Below are positions 6,665 to 10,763 of a DNA stretch of 10,763 bases, one piece after another; position 1 is the stretch's first letter, and every line of letters starts with the position of its first letter. This DNA comes from Pseudomonadota bacterium (lineage in GTDB: Bacteria > Desulfobacterota > Desulfobacteria > Desulfobacterales > ETH-SRB1). The DNA lies in NCBI GenBank assembly GCA_018897415.1, contig JAHIKR010000376.1, forward strand, positions 1-10,763. Reading direction: 5' to 3'. Under the pieces are notes generated by a model, which was not told the origin of the DNA, did not search any database, and saw nothing but the letters and a program-made list of their open reading frames with translations. Made by a program: the position numbers and the translations under genes.

Positions 6665-6737
6665 AAGGCAAATTCACTCGGACAGGCAAAGGCGTCGCTT
6701 CGCTCCGTTTTGCCTGCCGGTGATTTGGGGGTTATGC
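6662..6737 (+). other. attC-like integron recombination site, R'' end interrupted
   Basis: The arm CAAATTCACTCGGACAGGCA (6669-6688) pairs with TGCCTGCCGGTGATTTGG (6711-6728), leaving T, T and A unpaired on the 5' arm, as in attC. The loop (GGCGTCGCTTCGCTCCG) is of a type common in attC sites. The right box is GTTATGC (6731-6737), a good R' core with the crossover between G and TT. The left R'' box is not intact because the minus-strand group II intron fragment starts there (about 6662-6664). The next gene begins 38 bases after the site, normal cassette spacing. Confidence 0.75.
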
Positions 6738-6774
6738 GGTAGATGAATCCTATAATATTTTTAATGGTGAAAAG

Positions 6775-7062
6775 ATGGAAAAAATTTTTAACGGTCAAAA
6801 AACGGCAAAATTAGGTACTGAAAAGAAGCCCGCTGTTGTTAATGTACAAACAGAAGAAAGATTGAAAGAAGTAGCATTGATATTTGAAGAAAAGTGTTGG
6901 AAATATACAATTGGATTAGAACCAGATAAACCAGAGGATATTACCGATTTAGAAATGTTATTGAATCCACCAAAATCAAAAATGGCCGAAAAGAAAGTTG
7001 GCCGCAATGAGCCCTGCCCATGTGGAAGCGGGAATAAGTATAAAAAATGCTGTGGCAAATAA
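6775..7062 (+). CDS. SEC-C motif metal-binding protein (PBPRA1643-like)
   Basis: The 95-residue protein ends in [19 protein letters not shown], a SEC-C motif. Cys81, Cys83, Cys92 and Cys93 are the expected zinc ligands, as in the C-terminus of SecA. The middle ([20 protein letters not shown], then [18 protein letters not shown]) matches the small SWIM/SEC-C family typified by PBPRA1643. Those members usually have a longer N-terminus, so this copy is a little short. There is no signal peptide, so it is cytoplasmic. Function is unknown; SEC-C zinc domains bind proteins or nucleic acids. GGTGA lies just before the ATG. It follows an attC-like site by 38 bases and could be a cassette gene, but no attC follows it. 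The next gene starts 39 bases later, suggesting co-transcription. Confidence 0.8.
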   Translation: MEKIFNGQKTAKLGTEKKPAVVNVQTEERLKEVALIFEEKCWKYTIGLEPDKPEDITDLEMLLNPPKSKMAEKKVGRNEPCPCGSGNKYKKCCGK

Positions 7063-7101
7063 GGCTATTTTACATTCCAATTCAAACAAGGAGAAACAGA
7101 T

Positions 7102-7206
7102 ATGGGTGAAAAGGGAAAAAAAGACAAAGGCAAAAAGGAACAACAGAAAAAGGCCCATCTTAATCCAAAGGAAAAACGAAAATTGAAAAAAGAAAAGAAG
7201 AAATAA
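7102..7206 (+). CDS. 34-residue lysine-rich micro-protein
   Basis: ATG 7102 is preceded by AAGGAG at 7088-7093, an excellent ribosome site at 8 bases. The frame encodes a 34-residue protein with 17 lysines: MGEKGKKDKGKKEQQ, then a central AHLNPKEKRKL and an all-charged tail. The high lysine content plus a conserved-looking LNPKEKRKLKKE suggests a small nucleic-acid- or ribosome-associated basic protein, but I do not recognise a named family. It begins 39 bases after the SEC-C gene stop and is probably in the same transcript. It is too short for most gene callers. Poly-A-rich coding DNA can produce lysine runs by chance, but the strong ribosome site and the non-repetitive centre argue for a real gene. 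Confidence 0.6.
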   Translation: MGEKGKKDKGKKEQQKKAHLNPKEKRKLKKEKKK

Positions 7207-7266
7207 ATGCCCAGTGTTGGCCGGTGACCTTAAATCAAGCACGGAAGTTGAAGGATAGGGGATTTC

Positions 7267-7340
7267 GGGGACGATCTTAACTTATTAACTTTAATTCATT
7301 TGAGATAATAGCAAGTTAATAAGTTAAGAGCGTTCCCCCC
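7267..7340. mobile_element. Second GGGGACG-type palindromic element
   Basis: TCTTAACTTATTAACTT (7275-7291) is perfectly complementary to 7313-7329. The outer ends, GGGGACGA on the left and GCGTTCCCC on the right, are imperfect inverted repeats. The left flank GGATAGGGG resembles the AGATAGGGG at the left end of the 4635 element, so both probably belong to one family. It lies between the micro-protein and cobT, has no coding capacity and no T-run, and so is more likely a mobile palindrome than a terminator. Confidence 0.55.
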
Positions 7341-7390
7341 TATGGCCCCCAATTCACGAAAATCTGTGTAATCTGCGGATTAAAAGTCTA

Positions 7391-8491
7391 ATGGAGGGTA
7401 AAAATTTGATTGATAGAGAAATTAAACTTGATGAAATTCTGGATGGGATTGTCCCTGTTGACAGGGAATGGATAATTAAGGCAAGGGAGCGTACGGCTCA
7501 ACTGGTTATGCCTCCGAGAGCTCTGGGAAGGCTTCATGATATTTCTGAGCAGTTGAGCGGTATATATAAAAATCTTAGTCCATCTATAACTAAAAAAGCT
7601 GTTCTGGTTATGGCTGGTGATCATGGTGTGGTTGATGAAGGCGTAAGTGCTTTCCCTCAGGAGGTGACCGGAGCTATGGTCATGACCTTCCTGAAAGGAG
7701 GCGCAGGAATAAATGCAATTTGCCGGCATGTAGGTGCAGAGGTCTGGGTGGTGGATATGGGCATCATTCCTGAGTTAGACCCGGATTCAATGGATGGCGG
7801 AGATCGTCTCCTAATACACAAAATTGCCAATGGTACTTCAAATTTTGCAAAAGGCCCGGCCATGACCCGTCAGGAAGCTGAAAAAGCAATTCTAACCGGG
7901 TTTAAGCTGGCTACTGAGTTTTTCAATAAAGGTGTAGATATCCTGGGTACCGGTGATATGGGGATAGGCAATACGACTCCTTCGGCGGCTATCGGAGCAG
8001 TGGTAACCGGCAGCAGCCTGGAGAAAATGGTTGGCCGGGGAACAGGGATTGATGACGAAGGGCTCAAGAGGAAACGAGATATTATCAATACTGGAATTCA
8101 GGTAAATCAGCCGGACAGAAAAGACGGGCTTGATATTCTGTCTAAAGTAGGCGGCTTTGAAATAGGCGGAATTGCTGGCTGTATGCTTGCCGGCGCATAT
8201 CACAGCAGGCCTGTTATGATTGATGGCTTCATATCAACGGCTGGGGCATTGATTGCCCATACTCTTTGTCCGCACGTTACTGATTATCTTTTTGCAGGAC
8301 ACTGCTCTGAAGAGCCCGGGCATCGAGTGATGTTGGAGCATCTTAAGCTTGATCCCATTCTTGACTTAGGGATGCGACTTGGCGAAGGCACGGGCGGAGC
8401 GCTGGCGATGGAGATTATGGAGGCTGCTCTGCGGGTTTTTAATGAAGTGTTAACATTTGAAGAGGCAGGTGTTTCAGAAAAGGAGAAATAA
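7391..8491 (+). CDS. cobT: Nicotinate-nucleotide--dimethylbenzimidazole phosphoribosyltransferase
   Basis: CobT transfers the phosphoribosyl of nicotinate mononucleotide to the lower-ligand base (dimethylbenzimidazole or a related benzimidazole or purine), making alpha-ribazole phosphate for the nucleotide loop of cobalamin. At 366 residues it is close to the usual 350. Family blocks are present: MPPRALGRL (canonical KPPGSLGRL), AGDHGVVDEGVSAFPQEVT (from residue 75), GDMGIGNTTPSAA (188-200), GRGTGIDDEGL, and RLGEGTGGALA, where Glu332 aligns with the catalytic glutamate (Glu317 in Salmonella). No signal peptide; cytoplasmic. The ATG at 7391 has no upstream ribosome site, but GGAGGG at 7393-7398 lies 7 bases before an in-frame TTG at 7406. 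The real start may be TTG 7406, removing 5 residues. It is followed by cobalamin riboswitches and a BtuB-like receptor, consistent with corrinoid salvage. Confidence 0.95.
   Translation: MEGKNLIDREIKLDEILDGIVPVDREWIIKARERTAQLVMPPRALGRLHDISEQLSGIYKNLSPSITKKAVLVMAGDHGVVDEGVSAFPQEVTGAMVMTFLKGGAGINAICRHVGAEVWVVDMGIIPELDPDSMDGGDRLLIHKIANGTSNFAKGPAMTRQEAEKAILTGFKLATEFFNKGVDILGTGDMGIGNTTPSAAIGAVVTGSSLEKMVGRGTGIDDEGLKRKRDIINTGIQVNQPDRKDGLDILSKVGGFEIGGIAGCMLAGAYHSRPVMIDGFISTAGALIAHTLCPHVTDYLFAGHCSEEPGHRVMLEHLKLDPILDLGMRLGEGTGGALAMEIMEAALRVFNEVLTFEEAGVSEKEK
7393..7408 (+). promoter_or_regulatory. Ribosome binding site that favours a TTG start for cobT
   Basis: GGAGGG (7393-7398), 7 bases of spacer, then TTG (7406-7408) in the cobT frame. 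The upstream ATG at 7391 overlaps this ribosome site and has only AAAAGTCTA before it. Confidence 0.5.
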
Positions 8492-8547
8492 AATAATTTC
8501 TTGACTTGTGAGCTTGTTTTTAATTAAGCTTATGTATATGTAAAATT

Positions 8548-8816
8548 TGTTCAGGCGCTCAACTTAGGTTGAAGCATAATAGGGAACCCTGTGAAAATCA
8601 GGGACGGGCCCGCCGCTGTAATCGGGGACAAACGTCGCATAAAAGAGTGATTAGTGAACAGTGAACAGTGAACAGTAAAAACTGGCGCTGTAACTAACAC
8701 CGGCCACTGGAGTAAACAGTTGTTTTCTGACCACTAAACACTGGTCACCGACAACTGGCTTTCTGGGAAGGCGCGGCAAGTAGGATGATCCGAGAGTCAG
8801 AAGACCTGTCTGAACA
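8548..8816 (+). ncRNA. Cobalamin riboswitch 1, with enlarged peripheral region
   Basis: The RNA binds a cobalamin and regulates the genes downstream. P1 is perfect: TGTTCAG (8548-8554) with CTGAACA (8810-8816). Core elements follow in order: ATAATAGGGAACCCTGTGAA, CAGGGACGGGCCCGCCGCTG, a CCACTG element at 8704-8709, CTGGGAAGGCG near 8763-8773, AGTAGGATGATCCG, and the B12-box-like GTCAGAAGACCTG (8796-8808; canonical AGCCAGGAGACCTG). About 110 bases between the core halves are extra, including three AGTGAAC heptamers and a CAGTTG/CAACTG hairpin. No gene follows before the terminator at 8877, so it acts as a transcriptional switch in the leader of the btuB-like gene. Confidence 0.88.
8653..8676 (+). 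repeat. AGTGAAC heptamer tandem array inside riboswitch 1
   Basis: Three perfect copies of AGTGAAC (8653-8659, 8660-8666, 8667-8673) plus AGT. A complementary-looking ACTGG/CACTGGTC follows farther on, so the array could pair into a peripheral stem. Its length may vary between strains through slippage. Confidence 0.8.
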
Positions 8817-8876
8817 TTTGGCGCAATATTCGTGGCTGAAAAAGTGCGTCATATGATCTAGAGGATAAAAAAGGGA

Positions 8877-8916
8877 AATCCCCGGATCGATTAATTTCGA
8901 TTCGGGGATTTTTTTT
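8877..8916 (+). terminator. Intrinsic terminator between the two riboswitches
   Basis: AATCCCCG-G-ATCGA (8877-8890) pairs with TCGAT-T-CGGGGATT (8897-8910) around a TTAATT loop, with one G-T wobble in a 14-bp stem, followed directly by a run of eight T (8909-8916). It is the expected expression platform of riboswitch 1: cobalamin binding should favour this hairpin and stop transcription before the receptor gene. A competing antiterminator within 8817-8876 is not obvious by eye. Confidence 0.9.
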
Positions 8917-8922
8917 GCAATT

Positions 8923-9072
8923 TGTCAGATCAAGGAAGCCGGTCAAATGCCGGCGCTGCCCCGCAACTGTAAGCGGAACGAAATCCACTTTAATGCCACT
9001 AATTCTCTAAAAAGGGGTGTTGGGAAGGTGTGGAAAGTAGGTGTTGCCGCGAGCCAGGAGACTTGTCTGACG
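8923..9072 (+). ncRNA. Cobalamin riboswitch 2
   Basis: P1 is GTCAGA (8924-8929) with TCTGAC (9066-9071). The core is close to consensus: GGAAGCCGG, ATGCCGGCGCTGCCCCGCAA followed by CTGTAAGCGG, GCCACT at 8994-8999, GTTGGGAAGG, AAAGTAGGTG, and the B12 box GCGAGCCAGGAGACTTGTC (9050-9068). It begins 6 bases after the T-run of the preceding terminator. There is no second T-run before the start codon at 9117, and AGGAG lies 45 bases or less from the aptamer, so it probably controls translation by hiding the ribosome site. It is a standard-size aptamer without the inserted repeats of riboswitch 1. Confidence 0.9.
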
Positions 9073-9116
9073 GATCAAATAACAATTCTGACCGAGGGGA
9101 AAGGAGAAATAAGAAA

Positions 9117-10763
9117 ATGAAGAGGTTGTTGGGTTTTATTGTTGTATTGTTTGCATGTCTGTTTATTGCGTTATCTATTCCAGTCTATGCACAGGAAGAA
9201 GGGAAAGATGTGATAACGCTAGATGAGGTGGTGGTCAGTGCAACCAAGACCAAAGAGAAGCGAAAAGATATCCCAAACGCTGTTATCATTATGGATGAAA
9301 TAGACATTCACGAATCTCCGGCAAATAGCCTGGGAGAACTTCTTGGTAACGAGCTGGGGATTGATTGGAGAACTCGTGGAAATTATGGCGGTGCCACCGG
9401 AGAAATCCATATAAGGGGTATGGGTAACAATGCAACTCAGGTTCTTGTTAATGGTGTCAGTATTGTTTCGCCATCCCTCGGTTCTGCAAGCGTACAAGGG
9501 GTTCCCCTTAATAATATTGAGCGTATTGAAGTGATAAAAGGTTCGGGCTCCCTTCTCTATGGGTCAGGTGCCATGGGAGGAACTGTCAATATCATAACAA
9601 AAGAGCCGAAACGCGATATAATAGATGCAAAAGCAAGTGCAGGTTATGGTTCTGAAAACACTTACAGGTTATCTGCTGAGCATGGCATGTTTGCTTTTGG
9701 TGATTTTGGTTATTATTTGACGGCCAATCGCCACGAAACCGAGGGATTTAGAGATAACAGCGATCTTACTCACAAAGATGTCTCTCTCAAGCTATTACTT
9801 GATAAAGGCGATTTAATAGATCTAAGCATTTATGGCGATTATATTCATAGAAAATTCGGCCAGCCTGGCGTCAAGCCTCCTGACAGTACTGATGACTATT
9901 TTGTCAAGGGACAAAAGCTTTATAATAAAAATGCCGGAAGTCTTGTTGACCGTCATATAGATAAAGACGGCCATACGATTATAAAGGTCAAGAGCAAGCC
10001 TTGCGAATGGCTTTGCTTAAACCTTAAGGCAGATTATACTTATATGGAAAGTTATAATTATCGACGCAACAATGCTGCGGTATGGCCAAAAGTTGCAGGT
10101 GAAGGAGAGGAAACATGGGTCACCAATAAGGTGACTGGTACCGAGGGAAATTTAGAGTTAAAGCCTTACAGGGGCGCAAGTCTGATGTTTGGTTCAGAAT
10201 ACAAGAACTTTGACTATGAAAATGTGCAGGAGGATCTGGACGATACAGGTATTACAAAATCAGGCACAAAGACAACCATGAAGTATAGAGTATTCACTAA
10301 AAGCGTTTTTGCAGAGGCACAATATCGACCCTGCAAGTTTTTTAAACTATTAGCCGGCATAAGGCAGGAAAACCATTCTATCTTCGGCACTGAAGACCTT
10401 CCCCGCTACGGGCTCATTATAAATCCATTCGAAAGAACTGTCATAAAATTAAGCCATGGAAAGCACTTTAAGGCACCCACAATGAATGATCTTTACTGGC
10501 CTGATGATGGCTGGTCAATAGGAAATACCGATCTAAAACCAGAAAAAGGCTGGCACACAGATGCCACAGTTGAACAGAGCCTTTTTGATGACAAGCTGTT
10601 TATGACGGTTACATATTTTAACTGGGATCTGGAAGATAAAATTAACTGGGCGGAGGATCCAACTCTTAACGGTTACTGGACTCCTTCAAACGTTGATACT
10701 TATAAAGCCCAAGGCTGGGAACTTGGGACCAGGATAAGACCTTTTAAAAATATAGCACTTAAC
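9117..10763 (+). CDS. btuB: BtuB-like TonB-dependent outer-membrane receptor (3' end outside window)
   Basis: The frame is open for 549 codons to the window end. A Sec signal peptide (residues 1-25, ending PVYA before QEEG) precedes a TonB box region, ITLDEVVVSATKTK (33-46). The plug domain follows at about 49-160 with IHIRGMGNNATQVLVNGV, IERIEVIKGSGSLLYGSGAM and GGTVNIITKEP, then beta-barrel strands with alternating aromatic residues. In the barrel, SHGKHFKAPTMNDLYWPDDG and NTDLKPEKGWHTDA are typical conserved receptor blocks. It should bind a corrinoid at the surface and import it to the periplasm using TonB-ExbBD energy. The cobalamin riboswitches directly upstream make a corrinoid the best substrate guess; the protein alone would only say TonB-dependent receptor. 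AGGAG lies 10 bases before the ATG. The remaining barrel and any BtuCDF genes are beyond the window. Confidence 0.85.
   Translation, partial: MKRLLGFIVVLFACLFIALSIPVYAQEEGKDVITLDEVVVSATKTKEKRKDIPNAVIIMDEIDIHESPANSLGELLGNELGIDWRTRGNYGGATGEIHIRGMGNNATQVLVNGVSIVSPSLGSASVQGVPLNNIERIEVIKGSGSLLYGSGAMGGTVNIITKEPKRDIIDAKASAGYGSENTYRLSAEHGMFAFGDFGYYLTANRHETEGFRDNSDLTHKDVSLKLLLDKGDLIDLSIYGDYIHRKFGQPGVKPPDSTDDYFVKGQKLYNKNAGSLVDRHIDKDGHTIIKVKSKPCEWLCLNLKADYTYMESYNYRRNNAAVWPKVAGEGEETWVTNKVTGTEGNLELKPYRGASLMFGSEYKNFDYENVQEDLDDTGITKSGTKTTMKYRVFTKSVFAEAQYRPCKFFKLLAGIRQENHSIFGTEDLPRYGLIINPFERTVIKLSHGKHFKAPTMNDLYWPDDGWSIGNTDLKPEKGWHTDATVEQSLFDDKLFMTVTYFNWDLEDKINWAEDPTLNGYWTPSNVDTYKAQGWELGTRIRPFKNIALN

Noticed and set aside
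6508..6798. Minus-strand 96-residue open frame over the attC and intron region
   Set aside because: It runs through the attC hairpin and the group II intron 5' sequence; the frame is a by-product of structured RNA/DNA and matches no protein family I know.
8501..8546. Promoter for the riboswitch leader (TTGACT at 8501-8506, TAAAAT at 8541-8546)
   Set aside because: Spacing between these boxes is far too long and TAAAAT would start transcription inside P1; a promoter is expected here but I cannot place it.
8653..8676. CRISPR-like repeat
   Set aside because: The AGTGAAC units are 7 bases and contiguous with no spacers; this is a simple tandem repeat inside a riboswitch.

Overview
The window looks like a chromosomal segment of a deltaproteobacterium-type anaerobe (Desulfobacterota, Desulfobacterales-like). 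This is inferred from the glycoside hydrolase 130 / GT4 pairing, the style of the CobT and TonB-receptor genes, and the short palindromic GGGGACG elements and AGTGAAC heptamer repeats. No rRNA or other taxonomic marker is present, so the assignment is tentative. Almost all recognisable genes are on the + strand.

Region 1 (1-2149) is carbohydrate metabolism. It holds the C-terminal part of a GH130 mannoside phosphorylase-like enzyme, a badly decayed second GH130 copy (N-terminal piece, a central scrap and the C-terminus, with the catalytic centre deleted), and an intact GT4 glycosyltransferase.

Region 2 (2150-6774) is accessory DNA of mixed, often AT-rich composition. It contains a DUF4238 protein, a small four-helix membrane protein, a small exported protein, a Yip1-type membrane protein and a glycine-zipper lipoprotein. 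Between them lie foldable sites that match integron attC recombination sites: 3861-3988, the 5' half of one at 4581-4625, and 6662-6737. The first shows the attC signature of two single-base bulges on one arm separated by 6 bp. I read this as a cluster of gene cassettes without a visible integrase (a CALIN). It has been damaged by a short terminal-inverted-repeat element (4635-4713) lying against one attC, and by the 5' end of a group II intron on the minus strand that begins inside the R'' end of another attC. A further long imperfect palindrome lies at 6403-6490.

Region 3 (6775-7390) has a SEC-C metal-binding protein, a 34-residue lysine-rich micro-protein and a second GGGGACG-type palindromic element.

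Region 4 (7391-10763) is cobalamin biology: cobT (lower-ligand activation), then two cobalamin riboswitches in tandem, then a BtuB-like TonB-dependent receptor that runs off the window. The first aptamer carries an AGTGAAC heptamer array in a peripheral loop and is followed by a strong intrinsic terminator. The second lies between that terminator and the receptor's ribosome binding site. The layout suggests two-step repression of B12 uptake: transcriptional at the first aptamer, probably translational at the second.

The most interesting items are the integrase-less cassette cluster with its intron-in-attC scar, and the tandem riboswitch with a repeat array inside the first aptamer.
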